64,000 bases of DNA. Source: Streptomyces sp. GQFP (GTDB lineage Bacteria; Actinomycetota; Actinomycetes; Streptomycetales; Streptomycetaceae). The notes under the pieces are model-generated. The model was not told the DNA's origin. It searched no databases and was given only the letters and a program-made list of their open reading frames with translations. Location: the NCBI RefSeq assembly GCF_021545335.1, contig NZ_CP089312.1, positions 5,022,001-5,086,000 on the forward strand, given 5' to 3'. Shown here piece after piece: positions 34,245 to 42,428 of the stretch (its first letter is position 1; each line of letters opens with the position of its first letter). Both the position numbers and the translations under genes were made by a program.

Positions 34245-34735
34245 GATTCCTCGTACGCGACCGGCTGCTCGGCATCGGCGACGACTACTGGATCGAGGAC
34301 CAGCACGGCAACAAGGTCTTTCTGGTCGACGGCAAGGCGATGCGCCTGCGGGACACCTTCGAGCTGAAGGACACGCAGGGCAGGGTGCTGATCGACATCC
34401 ACCAGAAGATGTTCGCCCTGCGGGACACGATGGTGATCGAACGGGACGGCGACCGCCTGGCCACCATCAAACGCAAACGCCTGTCCCTGCTCCGCAACCA
34501 CTACCGGGTGTCCCTCGCGGACGGCGCAGAACTGGACGTCAGCGGCAAGATCCTGGACCGCGAGTTCGCAGTCGACTATGACGGCGAACTCCTCGCCCAG
34601 ATCTCCCGCCGCTGGCTACACATCCGCGAGACCTACGGAGTGGACGTAGTACGGGACGACGCGGACCCGGCACTCCTGATCGCGGTGGCGGTCTGCGTGA
34701 TCCACCTGGCGGAGAAGGAACGGGGAGAAGACTGA
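34241..34735 (+). CDS. LURP-one-related family protein
   Basis: A 164-residue protein made of a twelve-strand-like beta barrel typical of the LURP-one/scramblase-related (tubby-like) fold: MRFLVRDRLLGIGDDYWIED, VFLVDGKAMRLRDTFEL, LRDTMVIERDGDRLATIKR and FAVDYDGELLAQISRRW. A C-terminal helix ALLIAVAVCVIHLAE completes the fold. Bacterial members are small soluble proteins of unknown function. It is translationally coupled to the upstream GlxA-type regulator. Confidence 0.8.
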   Translation: MRFLVRDRLLGIGDDYWIEDQHGNKVFLVDGKAMRLRDTFELKDTQGRVLIDIHQKMFALRDTMVIERDGDRLATIKRKRLSLLRNHYRVSLADGAELDVSGKILDREFAVDYDGELLAQISRRWLHIRETYGVDVVRDDADPALLIAVAVCVIHLAEKERGED

Positions 34736-34737
34736 CC

Positions 34738-34810
34738 CTTTCAGCCCGTCCGGCGTTTGAGGACGAGCGCGTCAGCGCGACAGGGGGGTCTGGGGGCAGC
34801 GCCCTCAGGG
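34738..34810. repeat. Streptomyces dispersed repeat (REP-like)
   Basis: Begins TTTCAGCCCGTCCGGCGTTT and continues through GAGGACGAGCGCG to GGGGTCTGGGGGCAGCGCCC. From memory this is one of the most common intergenic repeats in Streptomyces. It fills the space between the convergent LURP-one and nitrilase genes and may double as a terminator. Confidence 0.6.
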
Positions 34811-34844
34811 ATGGGACGGGTAGGGGCGGCGGGGGCGAGGAAAC

Positions 34845-35642
34845 TCAGGGGCGAGCCGGCACGGCAAGCCCCAGCACCCGATCCTTCAGCGCCGGAAACA
34901 CCTCCCGAGTCTCCCCCACCTTCGCGGGCTCGAACTCGACCCGCAGAACCTCCTCGCCGGCCCCCGCCTCCCCCAACACCTCACCCCACGGATCAACCAC
35001 GATCGAGTGACCCGCCTGCGGAACCCCCGCATGCTCCCCAGCCGTTCCACAAGCAAGAACAAACGCCTGGTTCTCGACCGCCCGAGCCTGAGCCAGCAAC
35101 GTCCAGTGCGAACGCCTCCGCTCCGGCCACCCCGCCGAGATCACGATCGTCTCGGCCCCCGCATCGACAAGCCCACGGAACAACTCAGGAAATCGGAGGT
35201 CGTAACAGGTGGCGACACCAACCGTTGTCTCAGGCAGCCGGACGGTCACCAGCTCCGCGCCCGCCCCCATCAGCACGGCCTCACCCTTGTCGAAACCGAA
35301 CCGATGGATCTTGCGATAGACGGCAGCCAGCCCGCCATCCGGCGAAAAGACAAGGGAGGTGTTGTAGAGCGGCCCCTCAGGGTCCCGCTCCGGGATCGAG
35401 CCGGCGTGCAGCCACACGCCCGCGTCACTCGCGGCCTTGGCCATGGCCTCATACGTCGGCCCGTCCAACGGCTCGGCCTCGCTCGCGAACAGCTCGTACG
35501 CGAAAGCCCCCGTCGTCCACAGCTCGGGCAGTACGACGAGATCCGCACCGGCCTCGTCCCGTACCAGCGACGCCATACGCCGCCGACGCGATTCGACCGA
35601 TTCGCCCTCTTCTACACCGATCTGGATGAGCGAGGCGCGCAC
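34845..35642 (-). CDS. Carbon-nitrogen hydrolase (nitrilase superfamily, amidase-like)
   Basis: A 265-residue enzyme with the Glu-Lys-Cys triad in place: E in VVLPELWTTG (near 42), K in VYRKIHRFG (near 110) and C in VATCYDLRFPELFR (near 145). The branch resembles omega-amidase/YafV-like and other small cytoplasmic amidases. GTG 35642 (MRASLIQIGVEEGE) starts where the fold starts; upstream in-frame codons are antisense to the divergent gene. It ends next to a dispersed repeat. The exact amide substrate is unknown. Confidence 0.87.
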   Translation of the reverse strand: MRASLIQIGVEEGESVESRRRRMASLVRDEAGADLVVLPELWTTGAFAYELFASEAEPLDGPTYEAMAKAASDAGVWLHAGSIPERDPEGPLYNTSLVFSPDGGLAAVYRKIHRFGFDKGEAVLMGAGAELVTVRLPETTVGVATCYDLRFPELFRGLVDAGAETIVISAGWPERRRSHWTLLAQARAVENQAFVLACGTAGEHAGVPQAGHSIVVDPWGEVLGEAGAGEEVLRVEFEPAKVGETREVFPALKDRVLGLAVPARP

Positions 35643-35786
35643 ACTACCACCGTCCTGACATTCGAGCCGTTCACACGGGCCTACGATCGTCACACGAAAG
35701 CACTGCCGGGGTGCCTCACAGCAGCGTAACTTAGCGTTCCAAGACACCCACTGCCCGCGCACCGACCGCCCGAGGGGTCCCGTTCC

Positions 35787-36611
35787 GTGAGTCTGCATCC
35801 CACTCTCCAGCCCTACGCCGACGCCTGGACCCACTCCATCGAAGCGATATCCGAGCTGGTGACGCCGCTCGTGGAAGGCGAGTGGAACCGCCGGACCCCA
35901 TGCCCGGGCTGGTCGGTCCGTGACATCGTCTCGCATGTCATCGGCCTGGAGTGCGAGATGCTGGGCGATCCGCGCCCCATCCACACGCTCCCGCGCGACC
36001 TGTACCACGTCACCAACGAGCAGCAGCGCTACATGGAGATGCAGGTCGACGTACGTCGGCACCACACGGCGCCCGAGATGACGTCGGAGCTGGAGTACAC
36101 GATCATCCGCCGCAACCGCCAGCTGCGTAACGAGTCACGGGAACCGGGGGCGAAGATCCGCGGCCTCTACGGCCGCGAGACCGCCCTCGAAGTCGCCATG
36201 CGCACCCGGGCGTTCGACGTGTGGGTGCACGAGCAGGATCTGCGGACCGCCCTCGGTGTGCCCGGCAACATCGACTCCCCCGGTGCGCACATCGCACGGG
36301 ACATGCTGCTCAGCGCACTGCCCAAGGTCGTCGCCAGGGACGCGGGGGCGCCGCGCAGTTCGGCGATCGTCTTCGACGTGCACGGTCCCATCGAGTTCCT
36401 GCGCACGATCCGCGTCGACATCAACGGCCGCGGCACCTTGGAGACGTCCCCGGCCCTCGGCCCCGCCGCCACCTTCGCCCTCGACTGGGAGACCTTCTTC
36501 CGCCTGGCCTGCGGCCGGGTGACCCCGGAGTCGGTGTCCGACCGCATCAAGGCAGAGGGCGACCCTGGCCTGACGGCAGCGATCCTGCGCCACTTCGCGG
36601 TGACGCCGTAG
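35787..36611 (+). CDS. Maleylpyruvate isomerase family mycothiol-dependent enzyme-like protein
   Basis: A 274-residue protein with the N-terminal DinB/mycothiol-dependent fold (WTHSIEAISELVTPLVEGEW, RRTPCPGWSVRDIVSHVIG) and a C-terminal domain typical of this Streptomyces family (AMRTRAFDVWVHEQDLRTAL, VDINGRGTLETSP, FFRLACGRVTPESV). The histidines in VSHVIG and VWVHEQD are possible metal ligands. Such proteins use mycothiol, the actinobacterial thiol, as cofactor; the reaction here is unknown. GTTCCGTGAG precedes the start, and no strong ribosome site is seen. Confidence 0.8.
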   Translation: MSLHPTLQPYADAWTHSIEAISELVTPLVEGEWNRRTPCPGWSVRDIVSHVIGLECEMLGDPRPIHTLPRDLYHVTNEQQRYMEMQVDVRRHHTAPEMTSELEYTIIRRNRQLRNESREPGAKIRGLYGRETALEVAMRTRAFDVWVHEQDLRTALGVPGNIDSPGAHIARDMLLSALPKVVARDAGAPRSSAIVFDVHGPIEFLRTIRVDINGRGTLETSPALGPAATFALDWETFFRLACGRVTPESVSDRIKAEGDPGLTAAILRHFAVTP

Positions 36612-36638
36612 CAGCAGGGCGAGGGCCGAAGCGGGGGC

Positions 36639-36658
36639 CTGGGGGCGGCAGCCCCCAG
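36639..36658. terminator. Terminator between the isomerase-like and MFS genes
   Basis: Perfect 8-bp stem CTGGGGGC / GCCCCCAG with loop GGCA between convergent genes. The surrounding GGGGGCCTGGGGG resembles part of a dispersed Streptomyces repeat. Confidence 0.6.
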
Positions 36659-36699
36659 AGACGCCCACACAAACACCGCCCCCACCTACGAACCGGCGT

Positions 36700-38037
36700 T
36701 CACACAGGAACGTGCACTGCAGAAACCCTGCTCGCAACCAACCGCTCCGACTCCCGCAGAGCGGCCCGCTTCCGCAACCGCAGAATCTGGCTGACGCCAA
36801 CCCCCTGCAACAGGAACACGAACGAGAACGCGACGGTGTAGTCGTCCCCGGTCGCGTCAAGCAGCACACCGACCGCGAACAGCGTCGTCATCGAGGCGAC
36901 GAACCCGCCCATGTTGGTGATCCCGGACGCCGTTCCCTGACGCTCGGGCGGATTCGCGGGCCGCGCGAAGTCGAACCCGAGCATGGACGCGGGCCCACAA
37001 GCCCCGAGCACTGTGCACAGCACCACCAGCAGCCACATCGGAACGCGCTCGGCGCCGGACACCGCTGGGTAGGCGAGCGTCACCGCCCACGTCACCGCCG
37101 TCAGGCCCACCGTGCCCAGCGCCAGCGGCAGCCGCGCCGTGTGGTGCCGGGCGACGATCTGGCCGTACACCAGGCCGATCACCATGTTCGACAGCACGAC
37201 CAGCGTGAGCAGTTCGCCGGCCGTCGCCCGCGTGAGCCCCTGTGCCTCGACGAGGAACGGCAGGCCCCACAGCAGCAGGAACACCATCGCCGGGAACTGG
37301 GTGGTGAAGTGCACCCAGAGGCCGAGCCGGGTCCCGGGTTCACGCCACGAGGCGGCGATCTGCCGGCGCACGTACGCGGCCCCCTGATGCGGGAACGGCT
37401 CCGGCTCGTGTCCCTCGGGGTGGTCCTTGAGGAACACGAGCATCAGCACCAGCACCACCACACCCGCGAGCGCGCTGCCCGCGAAGGCCGCCGTCCACCC
37501 GACGCCGTGCAGCAGCCGGGCCAGGACGAGCGTCGAGACGAGGTTGCCCGCCATCCCGGCCAGCCCCGCCAACTGGGCGACGAGCGGCCCGCGCCGCGCC
37601 GGGAACCACCGGGACCCCAGCCGCAGCACGCTGATGAACGTCATCGCGTCACCGCACCCGAGCAGCGCCCGGGAGGCGAGAGCAGTGCCGTACGAGGGCG
37701 AGAAGGCGAACCCGAGCTGACCCGCCGTAAACAGAATCACCCCGATGGTCAGCACCTTCTTGGTGCCGAGCCGGTCGACGAGCAGGCCGACGGGTATCTG
37801 CATGCCCGCGTAGACGAGCAGCTGGAGGATCGAGAAGGTCGACAGGGCGGACGCGCCCACGTGGAAGCGGTCGGCGGCGTCGAGCCCGGCCACCCCCAGG
37901 GACGTACGGAAGATGACGGCGACGAAGTACACGGAGACGCCGACCGACCAGACGAGGACGGCCCGGCGCCCCCCGGGCGGATCGCCAGGCAGCGAACCGG
38001 AACCGGAACTGCTCTTCACTGCACCCCCGTCGCTCAT
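36700..38037 (-). CDS. MFS transporter
   Basis: A 445-residue major facilitator protein with about twelve hydrophobic helices. The loop 2-3 signature is present (VGLLVDRLGTKKVLTIG), as are GCGDAMTFISVLRLGSRW and FLKDHPEGHEPEP in the central loop. The subfamily resembles sugar-phosphate/organic acid transporters (LVWSVGVSVYFVAVIFRTSLG in helix 1). The substrate is not predictable. The gene overlaps the upstream GntR regulator gene by 4 bp, so the regulator most likely controls its own operon and the transported compound may be its ligand. Confidence 0.87.
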   Translation of the reverse strand: MSDGGAVKSSSGSGSLPGDPPGGRRAVLVWSVGVSVYFVAVIFRTSLGVAGLDAADRFHVGASALSTFSILQLLVYAGMQIPVGLLVDRLGTKKVLTIGVILFTAGQLGFAFSPSYGTALASRALLGCGDAMTFISVLRLGSRWFPARRGPLVAQLAGLAGMAGNLVSTLVLARLLHGVGWTAAFAGSALAGVVVLVLMLVFLKDHPEGHEPEPFPHQGAAYVRRQIAASWREPGTRLGLWVHFTTQFPAMVFLLLWGLPFLVEAQGLTRATAGELLTLVVLSNMVIGLVYGQIVARHHTARLPLALGTVGLTAVTWAVTLAYPAVSGAERVPMWLLVVLCTVLGACGPASMLGFDFARPANPPERQGTASGITNMGGFVASMTTLFAVGVLLDATGDDYTVAFSFVFLLQGVGVSQILRLRKRAALRESERLVASRVSAVHVPV

Positions 38038-38696
38038 CGGACCTCGCCCCGCGCCAGGTTGGAGAACCAGCTGACGTGCCGGTGCACGATCGCGACCGCC
38101 GCCTCCGGGTCGCCCGAGCGCAGCGCGTCGAGGATCTCCTGGTGCTCGACGAGCGTCTTGGTGATGCGGTCGGGGTGAGCGTGCATGACGGCGACGCCCA
38201 TCCTCAGCTGCCGGTCGCGCAGTTGGTCGTAGAGGCGGGAGAGGATCTCGTTGCCCCCGCTGCGGACGATCTCGGCGTGGAAGCAGCGGTCGGTCACGGC
38301 CGCGCCCGCGAGGTCGCCTGCGGCGGCCTGTTCGCGCTGCCGTTCGAGGAGTTCGGTGAGGCGGGCGATCAGCCGGGGCGAGGCGGGCACCGCCTTGCGG
38401 ATCGTGTGCTCCTCGACCAGCTGCCGGGTCTCGACGACGTCCGCGATCTCCTGCGCGGAGACGGGCAGGACGAGCGCGCCCTTCTTCGGGTAGAGCTTGA
38501 TCAGCCCCTCGGCCTCAAGGCGCAGCAGCGCCTCGCGCACCGGTGTGCGCGAGACCCCGACGGCCTCGGCCAGCTCGCCTTCGGTGAGCAGGGTCCCGCC
38601 TTCGTAACGGCGGTCCAGGACACCCTCTTTGACGTGGGCGTAGACGCGGTCGGCGGCGGGAGGTTGCTTCACGTGCTGCACGGCCAGGCTGCTCAT
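38034..38696 (-). CDS. GntR (FadR subfamily) transcriptional regulator
   Basis: A 220-residue regulator. The N-terminal winged helix includes GTLLTEGELAEAVGVSRTPV and REALLRLEAEGLIKLYPKKG. The FCD ligand-binding domain is all-helical with the metal-type residues expected in DRCFHAEIVRSGGN and EHQEILDALRSGD. It is coupled to the MFS gene downstream. ATG 38696 (MSSLAVQHVKQ) is preferred over an ATG 30 bases upstream because TATCTATG just upstream looks like a promoter, which would make the mRNA nearly leaderless. Confidence 0.87.
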   Translation of the reverse strand: MSSLAVQHVKQPPAADRVYAHVKEGVLDRRYEGGTLLTEGELAEAVGVSRTPVREALLRLEAEGLIKLYPKKGALVLPVSAQEIADVVETRQLVEEHTIRKAVPASPRLIARLTELLERQREQAAAGDLAGAAVTDRCFHAEIVRSGGNEILSRLYDQLRDRQLRMGVAVMHAHPDRITKTLVEHQEILDALRSGDPEAAVAIVHRHVSWFSNLARGEVR

Positions 38697-39004
38697 GCCG
38701 ACAGCATAGATACAACACGTACGCATGAGGGCGGCCGTCCGCCATATGGACCGATCCCGTGGGCCGATCGCCGGTCGGGGCGTGACGTCGCCGCACGGAG
38801 AGCAGTTCAGTCTCCGGAAGGGTCGCGGGAACCACGAAGAGCCGTACGGCGTCCCTCGGAAAGGGAAAATCGGGGAACCCGCCTCAGCACGCGCACAACC
38901 AACTGTGCTAGTTACGAGTCACACGAGAGCGGCAATCCGCCGACGACACGGCCAACTCGGCCGCTCTCCAGGGGCATTCGGACGATTCAGACGTAATCGG
39001 GGTA
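38697..39004. promoter_or_regulatory. Divergent promoter region of GntR and D-Ala-D-Ala carboxypeptidase genes
   Basis: A 308-bp spacer. On the left, AT-rich TAGATACAACACGTA near 38705 should hold the GntR promoter and possible operator. On the right, GGAAC at 38828 and GTC at 38851, 18 bp apart, resemble a cell-envelope-stress (sigma-E type) promoter for the carboxypeptidase. Nothing else was recognised. Confidence 0.35.
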
Positions 39005-39910
39005 TTGAAGTTGATAACCGGCATCCAGGGCATCCGTTTCCGCAGAGCCGCAGCCGTCGTGGTCACCACCGGCGCCGTGCTCGCGACCGGAGCGCTCACC
39101 GCGGCGCCCGCGCAAGCCGCTGTCGCCACACCCACCATCACCGCCCCAGGCGGATTCCTGATGAACAGCGCCAATGGCTCGACCCTGTTCAGCAAGAACC
39201 CCAACACGAGGCGACTCACCGCTTCCACCACGAAGATCATGACCGCGAAGGTCGTGCTCTCGCAGGCGAACGTGAACCTTGACACCAAGGTCACGATCAA
39301 GAAGGCGTACAGCGACTACATCGTCTCCAAGGGCGCCTCGTCGGCCAGGCTGATCGTCGGCGACAAGGTCACGGTCCGTCAGCTGCTGTACGGGATGATG
39401 CTGCCGTCCGGCTGCGACGCCGCGATGGCCCTCGCCGACAAGTTCGGCAGCGGCACGACAGTGGCCGCACGCACCAAGAACTTCATCGCGAAGATGAACA
39501 CGACGGCCAGAAGCCTCGGCATGACGAACACGCACTTCGATTCGTTCGACGGGATAAGCAACGGCTCCAACTACTCGACACCGAAGGACCTCACGCTGCT
39601 CGCCCGCAGCGCGATGAAGAGCGGCGCCTTCAAGGCCGTCGTGAAGACCAAGTCGTACACGGCGAAGACGGTCACGAAGACCGGCGGCTCCCGCAACACG
39701 ACCTGGACGAACACCAACACCCTGCTCGGCTGGAACGGCACGCTCGGCATCAAGACCGGCTCGGGCACCGACTCCAAGTACTGCCTCGTCTTCGCCGCCA
39801 CGAAGAACGGCGAGTCGGTCATGGGCGCCGTCATGACCGCCGCCAACGCGGCCAACCGCACGGCGGACGTCAAGAAGCTCATCAACTACGGCTACGCGAA
39901 GATCAGCTGA
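39005..39910 (+). CDS. D-alanyl-D-alanine carboxypeptidase (peptidase S11, low-molecular-weight PBP)
   Basis: A 301-residue exported enzyme that trims terminal D-Ala from peptidoglycan pentapeptides. A signal peptide covers about residues 1-38 (ends APAQA). The serine triad motifs are STTK (TASTTKIMTA, nucleophile near 74), SGC (MLPSGCDAAMALAD) and KTG (GIKTGSGTDS). The second motif has Cys where most S11 enzymes have Asn; I recall the same in other Streptomyces. There is no C-terminal membrane anchor, so it is secreted. TTG 39005 begins MKLITGIQG; a TTG two codons later is also possible. Confidence 0.88.
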   Translation: MKLITGIQGIRFRRAAAVVVTTGAVLATGALTAAPAQAAVATPTITAPGGFLMNSANGSTLFSKNPNTRRLTASTTKIMTAKVVLSQANVNLDTKVTIKKAYSDYIVSKGASSARLIVGDKVTVRQLLYGMMLPSGCDAAMALADKFGSGTTVAARTKNFIAKMNTTARSLGMTNTHFDSFDGISNGSNYSTPKDLTLLARSAMKSGAFKAVVKTKSYTAKTVTKTGGSRNTTWTNTNTLLGWNGTLGIKTGSGTDSKYCLVFAATKNGESVMGAVMTAANAANRTADVKKLINYGYAKIS

Positions 39911-39929
39911 CGCCGACGTTCGACGGAAC

Positions 39930-39960
39930 GGGGGGCGGCCACGCGAAGTGGCCGCCCCCC
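39930..39960. terminator. Bidirectional terminator after the carboxypeptidase gene and first bkd operon
   Basis: Perfect 13-bp stem GGGGGGCGGCCAC / GTGGCCGCCCCCC with a 5-base loop, followed by TTT, lying between convergent genes. Confidence 0.88.
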
Positions 39961-39964
39961 TTTC

Positions 39965-41392
39965 TCATGCCCAGGTGATGAGCTTCTTCGGCTGTTCCAG
40001 GATCGCCGCCACGTCCGCCAGCACCTTGGACCCCAACTCCCCGTCCACCAGGCGGTGGTCGAAGGAGAGGGCCAGAGTCGTCACCTGACGGGGCTTGACC
40101 TTGCCCTTGTGAACCCACGGCTGGAGCCTGATCGCGCCGACCGCGAGGATCGCGGACTCGCCGGGCGGAAGGATCGGCGTGCCCGTGTCGACGCCGAAGA
40201 CGCCGACGTTGGTGATCGTCACCGTGCCGCTCTGCATCGCCCCGGGAGAGGTCTTGCCGTCCCGTGCCGTGGACACCAACTCGGCGAGCGCCGCCGCCAG
40301 TTGCGGGAGCGTCTTCTCGTGGGCGTCCTTGATGTTCGGGACGATCAGACCGCGCGGGGTGGCCGCCGCGATGCCCAGGTTGACGTAGTGCTTGAGCACG
40401 ATCTCCTGGTTCGCCTCGTCCCAGGACGCGTTGACGTCCGGATTGCGCCTGATCGCGACCAGCAGGGCCTTGGCGATGAGGAGCAGCGGATTCACCCGCA
40501 CCCCCTGCATCTCCTTGTCCTGCTTCAGTTCCTCGACCAGCTTCAGCGTGCGCGTCACGTCCACCGTCACGAACTCCGTGACATGCGGCGCGGTGAACGC
40601 CGAGCCGACCATCGCCGCCGCCGTCGCCTTCCGTACGCCCCTGACCGGGACGCGCGTCTCCCGCGTGCCGTCGTACGTGGCCACCGGCGCCGGGGCCACG
40701 GGGGCGGCGGGCGTGGTGCGCACCGGCTCGGGGGCCGGCGGGGCCACCGCCGCGTGGACGTCCTCGCGCGTGATGATGCCGTCGGGGCCCGACGGGGTCA
40801 CCGTCGTCAGGTCGACCCCGAGATCCTTGGCGAGCTTGCGCACCGGCGGCTTCGCCAGCGGACGGACGGCTCCTGCGGCCGGGCCGGCCAGGCCGTTGAC
40901 GGTGCTGTGGCCGTTCAGCTCCTGCTGGACCGCCGCAGCGACCTCCTGGGCCGGGACCTCGGCGCCCTTGCGGGGGCGGCGCTTGGTCGAGGACACAGCC
41001 ACGCCGTAGCCGACGAGCACCGGCTGCCGGGCCGGGGGCTTCGCCTCCTCGGGTGCTTCGGCGACAACCGGAGTTTCGGTCTCCTCGGCGACAACCGGAG
41101 TCTCGGTCTCCGCCGCGGCCCCGCCACCACCACCCCCGACATCCACCGCGATGATCGACGTACCCACGTCGACCGTCGTGCCCTCGGGGAAGTGGAGTGC
41201 GCGGACGACCCCGTCGTACGGGATGGGCAGTTCGACGGCCGCCTTGGCGGTCTCGACCTCGCACACCACCTGGCCGTCGGTCACCGTGTCGCCCGGCTGG
41301 ACGTACCACTTGAGGATCTCGGCCTCGGTGAGTCCCTCGCCCACGTCGGGCATCTTGAACTCGCGAACGGACGCGTCAGTCATCGTCGTCAC
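39965..41392 (-). CDS. bkdC: Branched-chain 2-oxoacid dehydrogenase E2 (dihydrolipoyl acyltransferase), first copy
   Basis: A 475-residue E2 subunit. The lipoyl domain is residues 8-85 with the lipoylated lysine in VETAKAAVELP (near K50). An Ala/Glu/Pro-rich linker leads to the E3/E1-binding domain (VRKLAKDLGVDLTTV, SGPDGIITREDVHA, about 180-215), and the catalytic domain ends with the active-site motif SFDHRLVDGELG. The complex turns branched-chain 2-oxoacids into isobutyryl-, isovaleryl- and 2-methylbutyryl-CoA, the starters for branched fatty acids and many polyketides. It is last in the order bkdA-bkdB-bkdC, 10 bp after bkdB. Confidence 0.93.
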   Translation of the reverse strand: MTTMTDASVREFKMPDVGEGLTEAEILKWYVQPGDTVTDGQVVCEVETAKAAVELPIPYDGVVRALHFPEGTTVDVGTSIIAVDVGGGGGGAAAETETPVVAEETETPVVAEAPEEAKPPARQPVLVGYGVAVSSTKRRPRKGAEVPAQEVAAAVQQELNGHSTVNGLAGPAAGAVRPLAKPPVRKLAKDLGVDLTTVTPSGPDGIITREDVHAAVAPPAPEPVRTTPAAPVAPAPVATYDGTRETRVPVRGVRKATAAAMVGSAFTAPHVTEFVTVDVTRTLKLVEELKQDKEMQGVRVNPLLLIAKALLVAIRRNPDVNASWDEANQEIVLKHYVNLGIAAATPRGLIVPNIKDAHEKTLPQLAAALAELVSTARDGKTSPGAMQSGTVTITNVGVFGVDTGTPILPPGESAILAVGAIRLQPWVHKGKVKPRQVTTLALSFDHRLVDGELGSKVLADVAAILEQPKKLITWA

Positions 41393-41402
41393 GTCCCTCT
41401 CC

Positions 41403-42428
41403 TCAGTACGCCAGCGAGCGGTCGACGGCGTCGAGCACCCGGTCCAGGCTCGGTAGATACTCCTCCTCCAGGCGCGCCGGCGGATACGGGGCGTGATAGC
41501 CGCCGACCCTGAGCACCGGTGCCTCCAGGTGGTAGAAGCAGCGTTCCGTGATCCGGGCGGCGATCTCCGCGCCCGAGCCGAAGAACACCGGTGCCTCGTG
41601 CACCACGACCAGACGGCGGGTCTTCTCGACGGAGGCCTGGACGGAGTCGAAGTCGAGCGGGGAGACCGACCGCAGGTCGAGGACCTCCAGGGACCGGCCC
41701 TCCTCGGCCGCCACGCCCGCGACCTCCAGGCACAGCTTCACCATCGGGCCGTAGGCGGCGAGAGTGAGGTCGGTGCCCTCGCGGACCACCTGGGCCTTGT
41801 GCAACGGGCCCGGGATGGCCTCGACATTGACCTCGGCCTTGTCCCAGTAGCGCCGCTTCGGCTCGAAGAAGATCACCGGGTCGTCGCTCTGGATGGCCTG
41901 CTGCATCATCCAGTAGGCGTCCGACGCGTTGGACGGGGACACCACCTTGAGGCCCGCCACATGCGCGAAGAGCGCCTCCGGGGACTCCGAGTGGTGCTCG
42001 ACCGCGCCGATGCCGCCGCCGTACGGGATGCGGATGACGACGGGGAGCTTGATCTTGCCCAACGCGCGCGCGTGCATCTTCGCGAGCTGGGTGACGATCT
42101 GGTCGTACGCCGGGAAGACGAAGCCGTCGAACTGGATCTCCACGACCGGCCGGTAGCCGCGCAGGGCGAGGCCGATGGCCGTGCCGACGATGCCCGACTC
42201 GGCGAGCGGGGTGTCGATGACCCGCTCCTCGCCGAAGTCCTTCTGCAGACCGTCGGTGACCCGGAAGACCCCGCCGAGCTTGCCGACGTCCTCACCCATG
42301 ATCAGGACCTTGGGGTCGGACTCCAGTGCCTTGCGCAGCGATTCGTTGATCGCCTTGGCGAGGGCCATGCTCTTGGCCGTCACGGTCTTCGCCGTCTGCG
42401 ATGTCTCTGTCTCTGCCGCCATGGTCAC
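41403..42428 (-). CDS. bkdB: Branched-chain 2-oxoacid dehydrogenase E1 beta, first copy
   Basis: A 341-residue transketolase-like E1 beta subunit. Conserved stretches include LIMGEDVGKLGGVFRVTDGL, DTPLAESGIVGTAIGLALRG, GGIGAVEHHSESPEA and FEPKRRYW, with the C-terminal transketolase domain (LEVLDLRSVSPLDFD). It completes the thiamine diphosphate active site with E1 alpha. Its start overlaps bkdA by 4 bp. Compared with the second copy (60433-61437) it has a short N-terminal extension (MTMAAETETSQTAKT). Confidence 0.93.
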   Translation of the reverse strand: MTMAAETETSQTAKTVTAKSMALAKAINESLRKALESDPKVLIMGEDVGKLGGVFRVTDGLQKDFGEERVIDTPLAESGIVGTAIGLALRGYRPVVEIQFDGFVFPAYDQIVTQLAKMHARALGKIKLPVVIRIPYGGGIGAVEHHSESPEALFAHVAGLKVVSPSNASDAYWMMQQAIQSDDPVIFFEPKRRYWDKAEVNVEAIPGPLHKAQVVREGTDLTLAAYGPMVKLCLEVAGVAAEEGRSLEVLDLRSVSPLDFDSVQASVEKTRRLVVVHEAPVFFGSGAEIAARITERCFYHLEAPVLRVGGYHAPYPPARLEEEYLPSLDRVLDAVDRSLAY

